Positions 55,458 to 64,000 of a DNA stretch of 64,000 nucleotides are shown in pieces. A model generated the notes under the pieces. It worked only from the letters and a program-made list of their open reading frames with translations, ran no database searches and was not told the origin of the DNA. Source of the DNA: Mycobacterium sp. SVM_VP21 (GTDB taxonomy: Bacteria; Actinomycetota; Actinomycetes; Mycobacteriales; Mycobacteriaceae); NCBI GenBank assembly GCA_024758765.1, contig CP101406.1, forward strand, positions 4,340,001 to 4,404,000, given 5' to 3'. How positions within the stretch are numbered: position 1 is the stretch's first letter; each line of letters begins with the position of its first letter. The position numbers and the translations under genes were made by a program.

Positions 55458-57026
55458 GTGAGTCCCGAGTCGGCGGCGAACGCCGCGCAGCAGATCGCGG
55501 CGGGCTATGTCGCTGACGGCCAGGCCCTCGAATTGGGCACGGTGGTGATCGACGACACCGCAGACGCCTCCGCGCAGGTCCGCATCCCGCTGGCCACGAT
55601 CAACCGTCACGGGTTGGTGGCCGGCGCCACCGGAACCGGCAAGACCAAGACCTTGCAGGTGATCGCCGAGCAGCTATCCGCCGCCGGTGTCCCGGTGCTG
55701 ATGGCCGACGTCAAGGGCGACCTGTCCGGGCTGTCGCGTGCGGGGGAGGCCGGGGACAAGATCACCCAGCGCGCCACCGAGACCGGCGACGACTGGACGC
55801 CGACGGCATTCCCGGTGGAGTTCCTGTCGCTGGGCACCGGCGGTCTTGGAATCCCGGTGCGCGCCACCATTTCCAGCTTCGGACCCATTCTGTTGTCGAA
55901 GGTGTTGGGGCTCAACAGCACCCAGGAGTCGACTCTCGGTCTGATCTTCCACTGGGCAGACCAGAACGGCTATCTGCTGCTGGACCTGAAGGATTTGCGT
56001 TCGGTCATCACGTTTTTGACCAGCGATGCCGGCAAACCCCAGCTGAAGAACCTCGGCGGGGTGTCGGCTCAGACCGCGGGGGTGATCCTGCGCGCCCTGG
56101 TCAATCTGGAGGCCGAAGGCGGCGACACCTTCTTCGGCGAGCCGGAGCTCAAACCGGAGGACTTGCTGCGTACCGACAGTCAGGGCCGCGGCATCATCTC
56201 GCTGCTGGAACTGGGCGATCAAGCCACCCGCCCGGTGTTGTTCTCCACCTTCTTGATGTGGGTGCTCGCCGACCTGTTCACGCTGCTTCCCGAGGTCGGC
56301 GACGTGGACAAGCCCAAGCTGGTGTTCTTCTTCGATGAGGCGCACCTGCTGTTCACCGACGCTTCGAAGGCGTTCCTGCAGCAGGTCGAGCAGACCGTGA
56401 AGCTGATCCGCTCTAAGGGCGTCGGGGTGTTCTTCTGCACCCAGTTGCCCACCGACGTGCCGAACAGCGTGCTGTCCCAGCTGGGCGCCCGGATCCAGCA
56501 TGCGTTGCGTGCGTTCACCCCCGATGACCAGGCGGCGCTGAGCAAAACGGTGCGCACCTACCCGAAAACCAAGGTGTATGACCTGGAGTCGGCGCTGACG
56601 TCGCTGGGGATCGGCGAGGCGATCGTCACCGTCTTGTCGGAGAAGGGTGCCCCGACGCCGGTCGCCTGGACGCGGCTACGGGCACCGCGATCGATGATGG
56701 CCTCGGTCGGCGACGCGGCGATCACCGCGGCGGCCACCGCGAGCCCCCTGCACGCCGTCTACAGCGAGACCGTGGATCGCGAGTCGGCCTACGAGATCTT
56801 GTCCGGCAAGCTCGCGGCTGGGGAGGGCAGTGCGCCGCCCTCCGACCCCCTGGGATACGACGAAGTGCCGCCGCCACCGAAAGTGCACTGGTGGACGCGG
56901 TTCGGTCGCTGGCTCGCCCACTTCCTCTCCACCCGGGAGGGCAAGCAGGTGACCCGTGCTGTCACTACCGTGGTGGTCGGTCAGATCACCCGCGGCGCAA
57001 TGGGCACCGGGCGCCGCAGGCGTTGA
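55458..57026 (+). CDS. HerA-like ATPase, DUF853 family (Rv2510c-like)
   Basis: The product is 522 residues from GTG 55458. Walker A is LVAGATGTGKTKTLQVIAEQ. LMADVKGDLSGL, VEFLSLGTGGLGIPVR and a central helical insertion with STQESTLGLIFHWAD follow. Walker B is KLVFFFDEAHLLF, and the sensor/arginine-finger region is GVGVFFCTQLPTDVPN. A basic C-terminal tail ends GTGRRRR. This is the HerA/FtsK-like DUF853 ATPase family, thought to act as a DNA-pumping or other motor; the role is unknown. No nuclease partner (NurA) is adjacent. Confidence 0.92.
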   Translation: MSPESAANAAQQIAAGYVADGQALELGTVVIDDTADASAQVRIPLATINRHGLVAGATGTGKTKTLQVIAEQLSAAGVPVLMADVKGDLSGLSRAGEAGDKITQRATETGDDWTPTAFPVEFLSLGTGGLGIPVRATISSFGPILLSKVLGLNSTQESTLGLIFHWADQNGYLLLDLKDLRSVITFLTSDAGKPQLKNLGGVSAQTAGVILRALVNLEAEGGDTFFGEPELKPEDLLRTDSQGRGIISLLELGDQATRPVLFSTFLMWVLADLFTLLPEVGDVDKPKLVFFFDEAHLLFTDASKAFLQQVEQTVKLIRSKGVGVFFCTQLPTDVPNSVLSQLGARIQHALRAFTPDDQAALSKTVRTYPKTKVYDLESALTSLGIGEAIVTVLSEKGAPTPVAWTRLRAPRSMMASVGDAAITAAATASPLHAVYSETVDRESAYEILSGKLAAGEGSAPPSDPLGYDEVPPPPKVHWWTRFGRWLAHFLSTREGKQVTRAVTTVVVGQITRGAMGTGRRRR

Positions 57027-57069
57027 GCCCAACACCGCCAGGCGCTGGAGAATTAGGCGCGATGGCGGA

Positions 57070-58263
57070 TCAACTGTCGCATTTACCTGCCGCCGTGCAG
57101 AACCCAATTATATTATTGACGAATGGAAAGAATCCAGTGTTCATGTCGGGATCATCGTTGATGTAGGTGTTGTGATATGCATCCGTTACAAACGAGTATA
57201 TTAGTTTTCTTACGCCGTCGATTTCGCCATATACAGCGACCGGTACGCCATTTTTAAGGCCGCCCCCGTCGATAAGGTTCTGATGGCCGGCATCGAGGAC
57301 GCTTGACGGAATGTGCCCCCAGCCGCCACCCGTGTCCCAAAGTGCGTGTACTTTCACGGGTGCCTGGTCGCCGATCTTCACCCACAATGATGAATATGGA
57401 GTATCGACATCGCCCGGCCTGTCGCCGTAATATTCCGTCCAATGAACGCCAGGCGGCGTTCCGAAGCCCAAGAGGTGTTCCGGTTCGTCGATGACCAAGA
57501 CTGTGCCGAGGTTTCCTGGCAGGGCCGCGGTAACGATTGGACCGGGGCCGCCGGTGCCCAGTCCTACGCCCATGATTGAAGCTGCACCGTATTTATCGAC
57601 ATAGTCGAAATCTTTGGGAAAGGCCAATCCGAGAGCGAAATTGAACCAGCCGCCAAATCCTGACCCGGATGATATTAGTACCTGGATTTCTGTTGGTCCG
57701 GATACCAGCTCGGTTCCGGTTTGAATGTCGTGGCCGAATCCAATTTGGTTTACTGGAAGTGTTAGATACCAAAGTGGATCATTGTCGCCAAAGCTGAAAT
57801 CGCCCGCATGGATGGCGGTCGGAAGTTCGAAATATCCACCTAGGATACCTTCGAGGATCCCGAGGGTCCCCCCGAGTTCTTGCAATGGAACGAATAACCC
57901 TTCGGAGCCCGTGTCTACCAGGGTAGAAAACGATTCGCCCCCGATGGAGATGTCGATTACCGGCCGATGGAGCTCACCTATCACGTCCATCGGAACCATG
58001 GCGAAATTCAGCTGACCGCTGGCATCCGCACTGCCCGCTACGTCCAAGAACATGTCATCGATGTCTGCGCGCGCAGGAGGGGCGAGCAATGCCGTCCCGG
58101 CGATCAGTAGCGAGACGATCAGCCTGTCGGTGGCTCCGCCGCCCCTGCGCTGCGATGTCCTGATGGCGGCGCGTTCAGCGCCCTCGTTTGGGACGGCAGC
58201 GGTCAGCCCGCGATGCGCTGCGCGCTCATTGCCTGATCTACGGCTACTGTTTCGCTGAGCCAT
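57070..58263 (-). CDS. Secreted pepsin-like aspartic protease, PecA/PE_PGRS35 catalytic-domain type without PE
   Basis: ATG 58263 (AAGGGGGT upstream) gives 397 residues. A long basic N-region is followed by signal peptide DRLIVSLLIAGTALLAPPARAD (~46-67). The mature domain has the first catalytic motif LVDTGSEGLFVPL (Asp117) and a second ALWDTGGGWGHIPSS (Asp310), the two DTG motifs of a bilobal aspartic protease. The framing sequence matches the C-terminal protease domain of PE_PGRS35/PecA, which in M. marinum cleaves surface lipases and PE_PGRS proteins after ESX-5 export. Here the PE and PGRS parts are missing and a Sec signal replaces them. The DNA is visibly AT-richer than its neighbours, suggesting transfer. 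Confidence 0.85.
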   Translation of the reverse strand: MAQRNSSRRSGNERAAHRGLTAAVPNEGAERAAIRTSQRRGGGATDRLIVSLLIAGTALLAPPARADIDDMFLDVAGSADASGQLNFAMVPMDVIGELHRPVIDISIGGESFSTLVDTGSEGLFVPLQELGGTLGILEGILGGYFELPTAIHAGDFSFGDNDPLWYLTLPVNQIGFGHDIQTGTELVSGPTEIQVLISSGSGFGGWFNFALGLAFPKDFDYVDKYGAASIMGVGLGTGGPGPIVTAALPGNLGTVLVIDEPEHLLGFGTPPGVHWTEYYGDRPGDVDTPYSSLWVKIGDQAPVKVHALWDTGGGWGHIPSSVLDAGHQNLIDGGGLKNGVPVAVYGEIDGVRKLIYSFVTDAYHNTYINDDPDMNTGFFPFVNNIIGFCTAAGKCDS

Positions 58264-58605
58264 TGCTCCGACCCCCTTGAGGTAGCGCCGTGCGTTTTAT
58301 AGGCATCAACTGAGCGCCAATACGGATATTAGTGGATGCATTGCCGTTTTAGTCAACATTGGATCTGAAAAGAGCTCTTCGGCCCAGTTCTCGGCCGGCA
58401 ACTGCCAGAAGCTGCGGGTGTAGGTGTTACCTTGCCAGCGCCTCACAAGCGCGACGACTTTGCCGCAGCGCTGGAGACACCCGCCTTCCTAACGACGGCC
58501 GGGGGTGACGGCTTTGCAGCGCAGCGCAGATTCCGGAGCCTTAATGGCCTTCCCGCACTGGGCATCCCCTCACCATCAGCGTCAAGCGCACGCTGGTGAT
58601 CGTCG
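58264..58605. other. 342-bp intergenic region with no visible gene
   Basis: The right part holds a short stem (CAGCGT...ACGCTG, 58578-58596) that could end the cmrA transcript. The left, AT-richer part is the likely promoter of the aspartic protease. Frames across it are broken or shadow-like, and I see no gene. Confidence 0.4.
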
Positions 58606-59412
58606 CTAACCCCCGCCGAGCTTCTTGTAGACCGCCCCCACGATCGGGGTGACGATGGCGCGCGGCGCGTAGCCGCTGGCCATCGACATGGCCTTGGAGG
58701 TGATCCCGGGCACGACGCGCATCTTGTTGCGCGCCAGCGCATCCAGCGACAGTTTCGCGGTGTGTTGGGTGGAGATCCACAAGAAGTCCGGGATCAGTCG
58801 GTCGACCAACGAGGCCTCGGTGGCATCGGGCATCTCGGCGCGCACCGGCCCAGGCGCGAGCAACGTGACGTGCACTCCGGACCCCCGTAGCTCACCGCGC
58901 AGCGACTCACTGAACGTGTTGGCAAACGCCTTGGTCGCGGCGTAGGTAGCGTTGTTGGGGATCGGTGAGTTTCCCGCCGCCGAACCGGAGATCAAGATGC
59001 CACCGGCACGGCGCTCGAGCATGCCGGGCAGCACCGCCAAAACCAGGTCGTGCACCGCCACCGCGTTCAACTGCACCTGCGCCTTCTCCGCCGCCGGGTC
59101 CAGGCCGGAGATCGGCCCGAACGTCGCGGTTCCGGCGTTGGCGCACAGCACCGAGATCTCCCGCTCGGCCAACTCAGCGCAGAATGCGTCACGTGCCGGC
59201 GGGTCGGCCAGGTCGACCGCGCGTACCTCGACCGCGACCCGGTACTTGTCCCGCAGCCGTGCTGCCACGTCGTTGAGCACATCTTCGCGGCGCGCGGTGA
59301 TGATCAGGGCGTGGCCGCGGGCGGCCAGCTCGGTGGCTAGCGCCTCACCGATTCCCTGGGACGCGCCGGTGACGACAGCGCGGGCATCTGGGCTGGGAGC
59401 AGGAATTGGCAT
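58606..59412 (-). CDS. cmrA: Short-chain reductase, CmrA mycolate reductase type (Rv2509)
   Basis: CmrA reduces the 3-keto group of newly condensed mycolates, the last step of mycolic acid synthesis. The 268-residue product has the NADPH motif VVTGASQGIGEALA, VRAVDLAD, LCANAGTATFG, catalytic Ser in ILISGSAAGNSPIPN and YxxxK in ATYAATKAFANTFSESLRGEL, then LAPGPVRAEM. The C-terminal helix region (MSMASGYAPRAIVTPIVGAVYKKLG) is specific to this subgroup. The start is ATG 59412. It is divergent from the MFS gene by 23 bp. Identification rests on similarity to Rv2509 and on position. Confidence 0.9.
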   Translation of the reverse strand: MPIPAPSPDARAVVTGASQGIGEALATELAARGHALIITARREDVLNDVAARLRDKYRVAVEVRAVDLADPPARDAFCAELAEREISVLCANAGTATFGPISGLDPAAEKAQVQLNAVAVHDLVLAVLPGMLERRAGGILISGSAAGNSPIPNNATYAATKAFANTFSESLRGELRGSGVHVTLLAPGPVRAEMPDATEASLVDRLIPDFLWISTQHTAKLSLDALARNKMRVVPGITSKAMSMASGYAPRAIVTPIVGAVYKKLGGG

Positions 59413-59435
59413 GGGGCAATCGTAGAGTGCCAGTC

Positions 59436-60746
59436 ATGGGCGAGCCGGGGGCGGACAAGCCGGGGCGATCCCGGATCGTAGCGTGGGCACTGTGGGACAC
59501 CGGTGCGGCCGGTGTCAGCGCCATTGTCGTGACGTTCGTCTACTCGGTGTATCTGACCAGCAGCGTCGGTCGAGAGCTGCCAGGAGAGGTGTCCCCGGCC
59601 AGCTGGCTGGGCCGCACGCTGGCCATCTCCGGGCTGACCGTGGCCGCGGTCGCCCCGGTGATCGGGGTCTGGGTGGCCGCCCCGCACCGCCGACGCGTGA
59701 CGCTGGCGGTGCTGACCGGTACCGCGGCGGTATTGACGGCCGCAATGAGCCTGATCCGTGACGAACCCGCCTACTTGGCTCCGGGACTGTTGTTGTTGGC
59801 GTTGACCGCCGCGTGCGGCGACCTGGCCAGCGTGCCCTACAACGCCATGCTGCGGCAGCTGTCGACCCCGCAGAACTCCGGCCGGATCTCCGGCTTCGGC
59901 TGGGCGGCCGGCTATGCCGGCAGCGTGGTGTTGCTGCTGCTGGTCTACGTAGGCTGCATCGCCGGCAGCGGCCCCACCCGCGGCCTGCTGCGCTTGTCCA
60001 CCGAAGGCGGATACAACGTTCGGGTGGCGATGCTGCTGGCCGCGGCCTGGCTGACGGTGTTCGCGTTGCCGTTATTGCTCACCGCGCATCGCTTGGCCGG
60101 CGAGAGTCAGGCGCCGGCTCTGCGGCCCGGCTTCTTCGGCGGCTATCGCCAGCTGTGGCGCGACATCACCGCGGAATGGCACCGCGACCGCAACCTGGTC
60201 TTCTACCTGGTGGCCAGCGCGATCTTCCGCGACGGGCTGGCCGGTGTGTTCGCGTTCGGCGCGGTGCTCGGCGTCAACGTCTACGGCATCTCGGCCGGCG
60301 ACGTGCTGATCTTCGGGGTGGCCGCCAGCGTGGTGGCCGCACTCGGGGCCATCGCCGGGGGTCTCCTCGACGACCGGATCGGGTCCAAGACCGTCATCGT
60401 CGGCTCACTGGTGGTGATGATCGCTGCCGGCACCACGTTGATGATGCTGTCGGGTCCAGGGGCGTTCTGGGCCTGCGGGCTGGTGCTGTGCCTGTTCATC
60501 GGGCCGACCCAATCGTCGGCGCGCACCCTGTTGCTGCGGATGGCCCAAGAAGGCCGGGATGGGTTTGAAGGGGTGGCGTTCGGTCTCTACACGATGACCG
60601 GTCGGGCGGTGTCGTTCCTGGCGCCGTGGCTGTTCTCGGTCTTCGTCGACGTCTTTGGCACCGACCGGGCGGGCATGGGTGGGCTGTGCACTGTCCTGCT
60701 GCTGGGTCTGCTGGCACTGCTGCCCGTGCGGGTCAGCCGGGTTTGA
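59436..60746 (+). CDS. MFS transporter, UMF1/Atg22-like (Rv2508c-like)
   Basis: From ATG 59436 the product has 436 residues with about 12 transmembrane helices. The N-terminus (RSRIVAWALWDTGAAGVSAIVVTFVYSVYLTSSVG) and the segment SVPYNAMLRQLSTPQNSGRISGFGWAAGYAGSV are typical of the UMF1 branch (W-A-x-Y/W-D, S-G-x-G-W-A-x-G-Y). The second half includes GISAGDVLIFGVAASVVAALGAIAGGLLDDRIGSK. It is divergent from cmrA with overlapping promoters. Substrate unknown. Confidence 0.92.
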   Translation: MGEPGADKPGRSRIVAWALWDTGAAGVSAIVVTFVYSVYLTSSVGRELPGEVSPASWLGRTLAISGLTVAAVAPVIGVWVAAPHRRRVTLAVLTGTAAVLTAAMSLIRDEPAYLAPGLLLLALTAACGDLASVPYNAMLRQLSTPQNSGRISGFGWAAGYAGSVVLLLLVYVGCIAGSGPTRGLLRLSTEGGYNVRVAMLLAAAWLTVFALPLLLTAHRLAGESQAPALRPGFFGGYRQLWRDITAEWHRDRNLVFYLVASAIFRDGLAGVFAFGAVLGVNVYGISAGDVLIFGVAASVVAALGAIAGGLLDDRIGSKTVIVGSLVVMIAAGTTLMMLSGPGAFWACGLVLCLFIGPTQSSARTLLLRMAQEGRDGFEGVAFGLYTMTGRAVSFLAPWLFSVFVDVFGTDRAGMGGLCTVLLLGLLALLPVRVSRV

Positions 60747-60786
60747 CGGCGGCGACCCGCTTCGCCCGGCTGCGCCGCACTTGCGA

Positions 60787-61557
60787 TCAGCCGGCCGCCG
60801 CGCACACCGTGAGGATCGAACCGGTGCGCTGACGCACCTGGGCGCCGTCCACCGATACCGAGCAGGTGATCTGCTCGCCGAAGTTGACCACCGTGACCGC
60901 CGCGGCCGTGGTCGCCGGCGGCGTCAGCGTCACCTGCTTGCTCCACGGCAGGGACACATTGAACTCGGTCTGCAATATGCCGCCGGTATCGATGTAGGCG
61001 ATGCTCAGCGCCCTGCCGGTCCCGCTGACGCTGTAGACGATCGTCTCGGGGGCCCCGGCGGTGGTCGAAGTCGGCGGCGGCGCGGTGGTGGTGGTGCTCG
61101 GCGCCGGCGTCCTCGACGGCGGCGGAGTGGTGGTGGGGACGCGCTTGGGAATCGGGGTGCTGGGGGCCGTCGGCAACGGGGTCACCGGCGTAACGGTGGC
61201 CGAATTGCGTTGCGACCCATTGGCGATCACCAGGGCGATGACCATGCCGACCACCAGCAGTACCGCCGCACCGGCGACCAGGAACAGCCAGTTTGGAAAC
61301 CGCGGAGGCTCCGGCGGTCCGCCTTTGCCGCCGCCTACCGGCCCACCCGGCGGGGGCTGAGGCGCCGCCTCCCAGTGCTGCCGCGGCAGTTGCTCGGTCG
61401 GGTGAGGGGCCTGCGGCGGATAGCCGGGCGGATACGTCGGGAGCTGCCCGGCGTAGGCCGGGTCGACATAGGGCGGATAGCCGGAGGTCGGCGGTTCGGA
61501 CGCTCCACCGCGCTGCCACGGCTGATGAGAGCCCTCCGGTCGGTACGAATCGCTCAT
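60787..61557 (-). CDS. Proline-rich membrane protein with MmpS-like domain (Rv2507-like)
   Basis: ATG 61557 gives 256 residues (GTG 61563 adds two). Residues ~1-85 are Pro/Gly/Tyr-rich and cytoplasmic. One transmembrane helix is FPNWLFLVAGAAVLLVVGMVIALVI. A Thr/Pro-rich linker follows (TTTPPPSRTPAPSTTTTAPPP). The extracytoplasmic C-terminal domain (ETIVYSVSGTGRALSIAYIDTGG ... FNVSLPWSKQVTLTPP ... QITCSVSVDG) has the beta fold of MmpS proteins, which support siderophore and lipid exporters. No MmpL gene is adjacent. It converges on the MFS gene. Confidence 0.88.
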   Translation of the reverse strand: MSDSYRPEGSHQPWQRGGASEPPTSGYPPYVDPAYAGQLPTYPPGYPPQAPHPTEQLPRQHWEAAPQPPPGGPVGGGKGGPPEPPRFPNWLFLVAGAAVLLVVGMVIALVIANGSQRNSATVTPVTPLPTAPSTPIPKRVPTTTPPPSRTPAPSTTTTAPPPTSTTAGAPETIVYSVSGTGRALSIAYIDTGGILQTEFNVSLPWSKQVTLTPPATTAAAVTVVNFGEQITCSVSVDGAQVRQRTGSILTVCAAAG

Positions 61558-61623
61558 GCCCACCTCATGGCTTGCAGGGTACCTGCGCCGGGCGTCTGCG
61601 GCCGGGACGTCGGCGCGCCCGGC

Positions 61624-62277
61624 CTAAATTGCGGCCGCGCCCAGCGCGCTGATCGTCATTGCCCGCAACACTGCTCGCGAGTGCTCCGGGGCGGCGGACT
61701 TGGCACCGGTGGGCTTCATGCTGTGCGGGGTCGAGTTCAGCAAGCCGAACGCGGCGTGGGCCATCAGCCGCGCATCGGCTTCGGCCAGCCCGGTGTGCAG
61801 CGCGCGTAACACGCTCACCCACACCTCGACGTACTGCCGCTGGGCGCTGCGCACTTGGCGCTGCGCGGCGGCCGGCAGATGTCCCAAGTCACGGTCCTGG
61901 ATCCGAATCAGATCTGGCTCGCCGAGGGCGAAATCGAGATGAAAATCGACCAGGCCGTCCAGCACGTCTTGCGGGCTGCGTCCACTCGCTTCGACCGCGC
62001 GTGCCCCGGCGAGCAATCGAGTGCTGATACCGACCAGCAACTCGACCAGCAGTGCTTCTTTGCCTGCGAAGTGTCGGTAGATGGCCGGGCCGCTGACTCC
62101 GGCGGCCGCGCCGATGTCCTCCAACCGCACCGCCGAGTAGCCGCCCTGCGCGAAAAGGCGTTCGGCGGCCGCGAGCAGCTGGCTACGCCGGTCGGACTTC
62201 AGCCGGCTGCGCCGGTTTCCCGGCTCGTCATTGCCCGCCGAGTCGGCCGAGATGGACTTAGGAATAGAAGAAACCAT
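61624..62277 (-). CDS. bkaR: TetR-family repressor, BkaR-like (Rv2506)
   Basis: From ATG 62277 (GGAGG upstream) the product has 217 residues; GTG 62280 is immediately upstream. The N-terminal helix-turn-helix is [48 protein letters not shown]. The ligand domain contains [27 protein letters not shown] and [13 protein letters not shown]. The M. tuberculosis orthologue Rv2506 and its M. smegmatis counterpart (BkaR) repress the adjacent operon for branched-chain keto-acid/leucine breakdown. It is divergent from fadD35, with a palindrome between them fitting its operator. Confidence 0.9.
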   Translation of the reverse strand: MVSSIPKSISADSAGNDEPGNRRSRLKSDRRSQLLAAAERLFAQGGYSAVRLEDIGAAAGVSGPAIYRHFAGKEALLVELLVGISTRLLAGARAVEASGRSPQDVLDGLVDFHLDFALGEPDLIRIQDRDLGHLPAAAQRQVRSAQRQYVEVWVSVLRALHTGLAEADARLMAHAAFGLLNSTPHSMKPTGAKSAAPEHSRAVLRAMTISALGAAAI

Positions 62278-62306
62278 CACGCCTCCGCTCCATCGTGGAC
62301 ATCTCA

Positions 62307-62322
62307 GTTAATGGCCACTAAC
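62307..62322. promoter_or_regulatory. 16-bp TetR-type operator palindrome
   Basis: GTTAATGGCCACTAAC is a palindrome with one mismatched pair (GTTAnTGGCCAnTAAC). It sits midway between the divergent TetR regulator and fadD35 and is the obvious candidate site for that regulator. It covers an in-frame upstream ATG of fadD35 (62311). Confidence 0.75.
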
Positions 62323-62379
62323 GTAACACCCGTCGCCTCGGAACACATCCGGCTTCGGGCGGCACCGGTGGAGGGGCCG

Positions 62380-64000
62380 ATGGCAACTGCGGTACCCGCG
62401 GCACAGGACGCCTTGTCCTACGCCCGCGGCGGGGCCCAGCCCGCCCTGTTGGAGACGACGATTGGCGCGAATCTAGCGACGATCGCCAACGCGTTCGCCG
62501 ATCGCGACGCGTTGGTCGACGTTCCGTCGGGTCGGCGGTGGAACTACGCTGAGCTCTTAGCCGATGTGCGCCGGCTGGCAACCGGGCTGCTGCATGCTGG
62601 CATCGGCACGGGGGATCGGGTGGGAATCTGGGCGCCCAACTGTGCCGAATGGGTGTTGACCCAGTACGCCACCGCCGAGATCGGCGCGATTTTGGTCAAC
62701 GTCAATCCGGCGTACCGCTCCCACGAATTGGCCTATGCGCTCAACCAGTCCGGGGTCGCGATGGTCATCTCGGCTTCGCGTTTCAAGACCTCCGACTACG
62801 TCGGCATGCTGGGGGAGGTGGCTCCCGAATGCCCGGATTTGCGCGAGGTGGTGTTCATCGGCGGTTCCCGGTGGCAGCAGCTGGCCGACACGCCGATCGA
62901 TGCGACAGCACTGTCGCAGGTGGCCGAGACACTGCATGCCCAGGACCCGATCAATATCCAATACACCTCGGGCACAACCGGTTACCCCAAGGGCGCGACG
63001 CTGAGTCATCGCAATATCCTCAACAACGGCTATCTGGTCGGTGAGCTGCTCGGCTACACCGAGGCGGATCGGATCTGCCTTCCCGTGCCGCTGTATCACT
63101 GCTTCGGTCTGGTGATGGGGAGCCTGGCGGCGACCAGTCACGGCGCGGCCATCGTGTTGCCGGGCCCCGGCTTCGATCCGGCGGCCACGCTGCGAGCGGT
63201 GCGCGATGAGGCGTGCACCAGCCTCTATGGGGTGCCGACCATGTTCATCGCCGAGCTCGGTCTACCCGACTTCGCCGACTACGACCTCGCCAGCCTGCGC
63301 ACCGGAATCATGGCGGGATCGCCGTGCCCGGCCGAGGTGATGCGACGAGTCATCGGCGACATGCACATGACCGGGGTCGCGATCTGCTACGGCATGACCG
63401 AGACCTCCCCAGTCTCGACCCAAACCCGCAGCGAGGACTCGCTGGAGCAGCGAGTGGAGACCGTTGGGCAGGTCGGTCCGCATCTGGAGATCAAGCTGAC
63501 GGACCCGGCCACCGGCGCGATGGTGCCGCGCGGAGAGGTCGGCGAGCTGTGCACTCGCGGCTATTCGGTGATGACCGGCTACTGGAACGACCCGGACAAG
63601 ACCGCGGCGGCCATCGACGCGGACGGCTGGATGCACACCGGCGATCTGGCCGTGATGGACGGCGACGGCTACGTGCGCATCACCGGGCGGATCAAGGACA
63701 TGGTGATCCGCGGCGGGGAGAACATCTACCCGCGCGAGATCGAGGAATTTCTCTACACCCACCCTGACATCCTCGACGCCCAGGTCATCGGCGTGCCCGA
63801 CGAAACGTACGGTGAGGAGCTGATGGCGGTGGTGATGATGCGCGACGGGGCGCCGCCGTTGACCGTGGAGCGGCTGCGGGAATTCTGCACCGGCCGGCTC
63901 GCGCACTTCAAGGTGCCGCGCTACGTGCGGGTCGTGACCGCGTTTCCGATGACAGTCACCGGCAAGGTCCGCAAGGACGAGATGCGCCAGCAGGCGATCG
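62380..64000 (+). CDS. fadD35: Fatty-acyl-CoA/AMP ligase FadD35, 3' end cut by window
   Basis: This acyl-activating enzyme starts at ATG 62380, with strong GGAGGGG upstream. ATG 62311 in frame lies in the operator and would need a leaderless message. It is open to the window end (540 codons), with perhaps a dozen codons missing. Motifs are [16 protein letters not shown], the AMP P-loop [76 protein letters not shown] and the catalytic-lysine segment [12 protein letters not shown]. It heads the locus repressed by BkaR in related species, whose genes (acyl-CoA dehydrogenase, carboxylase) lie beyond the window. The exact substrate is unknown. Confidence 0.95.
   Translation, partial: MATAVPAAQDALSYARGGAQPALLETTIGANLATIANAFADRDALVDVPSGRRWNYAELLADVRRLATGLLHAGIGTGDRVGIWAPNCAEWVLTQYATAEIGAILVNVNPAYRSHELAYALNQSGVAMVISASRFKTSDYVGMLGEVAPECPDLREVVFIGGSRWQQLADTPIDATALSQVAETLHAQDPINIQYTSGTTGYPKGATLSHRNILNNGYLVGELLGYTEADRICLPVPLYHCFGLVMGSLAATSHGAAIVLPGPGFDPAATLRAVRDEACTSLYGVPTMFIAELGLPDFADYDLASLRTGIMAGSPCPAEVMRRVIGDMHMTGVAICYGMTETSPVSTQTRSEDSLEQRVETVGQVGPHLEIKLTDPATGAMVPRGEVGELCTRGYSVMTGYWNDPDKTAAAIDADGWMHTGDLAVMDGDGYVRITGRIKDMVIRGGENIYPREIEEFLYTHPDILDAQVIGVPDETYGEELMAVVMMRDGAPPLTVERLREFCTGRLAHFKVPRYVRVVTAFPMTVTGKVRKDEMRQQAI

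Noticed and set aside
58443..58742. Small minus-strand open frames before cmrA
   Set aside because: Arg/Ser/Pro-rich frames overlapping the cmrA end, with no ribosome-binding site and no domain.

Overview
The window is chromosomal DNA of a Mycobacterium (sensu lato: slow grower or Mycolicibacter-like). GC content is high and GTG starts are common. It carries a 3086-residue type I fatty acid synthase followed by acpS, a complete GlgB-GlgE/GlgP alpha-glucan locus, Gly-rich PGRS proteins, an L,D-transpeptidase of the LdtMt2 type, a CmrA-type mycolate reductase and FadD35. No rRNA, CRISPR array, prophage or insertion sequence was seen. Comparisons to M. tuberculosis gene order are from memory, not from a search.

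Block 1 (1-25965) follows the M. tuberculosis Rv1324-Rv1343c order: a TPR/thioredoxin-like tail, glgB, glgE, divergent glgP, dinG, pncB1, clpS, the Rv1332 regulator, a P1-type peptidase, rhomboid, murI, an Rv1339-like phosphodiesterase, rph, rdgB, an Rv1342c-like protein and lprD. It differs in three ways. A zinc-metallopeptidase lipoprotein sits between glgP and dinG. An accessory cassette (11182-18056) holds two small proteins, a SnoaL-like protein, a YdeI-like protein, two tandem PGRS proteins with secretory rather than PE N-termini, and a PucR-type regulator. The mec-cysO-cysM module expected between the P1 peptidase and rhomboid is absent.

The junction (26000-27490) holds a free-standing LAGLIDADG protein beside tRNA-Leu(UAG) and a small secreted DUF732 protein. 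Beyond it the order switches to the M. tuberculosis Rv2525c-Rv2505c block (28872-64000): a Tat-exported DUF1906 protein, fas, acpS, an M20 peptidase, bcp, a DUF3618 protein, tRNA-Lys, ldt, tRNA-His, orn, a HerA-like ATPase, cmrA, an MFS protein, an MmpS-like protein, a BkaR-like TetR regulator and fadD35.

Insertions in block 2 are the most unusual content. The ldt-orn interval (47815-54400) contains a proline-rich secreted peptidase, a secreted alkaline-phosphatase-fold enzyme, a methyltransferase under a 30-bp near-perfect palindrome, and a minus-strand cluster. That cluster encodes a membrane protein, a stand-alone ASCH protein and a PIN-GNAT-ASCH/EVE three-domain fusion, and is the best candidate for a poorly described RNA-targeting or toxin/defence system. 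Between the HerA-like ATPase and cmrA lies an AT-richer gene for a secreted pepsin-like aspartic protease resembling the PecA (PE_PGRS35) catalytic domain but without a PE domain.

Dispersed hairpins lie at many gene ends. Two of them (433-492 and 39686-39745) are copies of one element that differ by a compensatory base pair.
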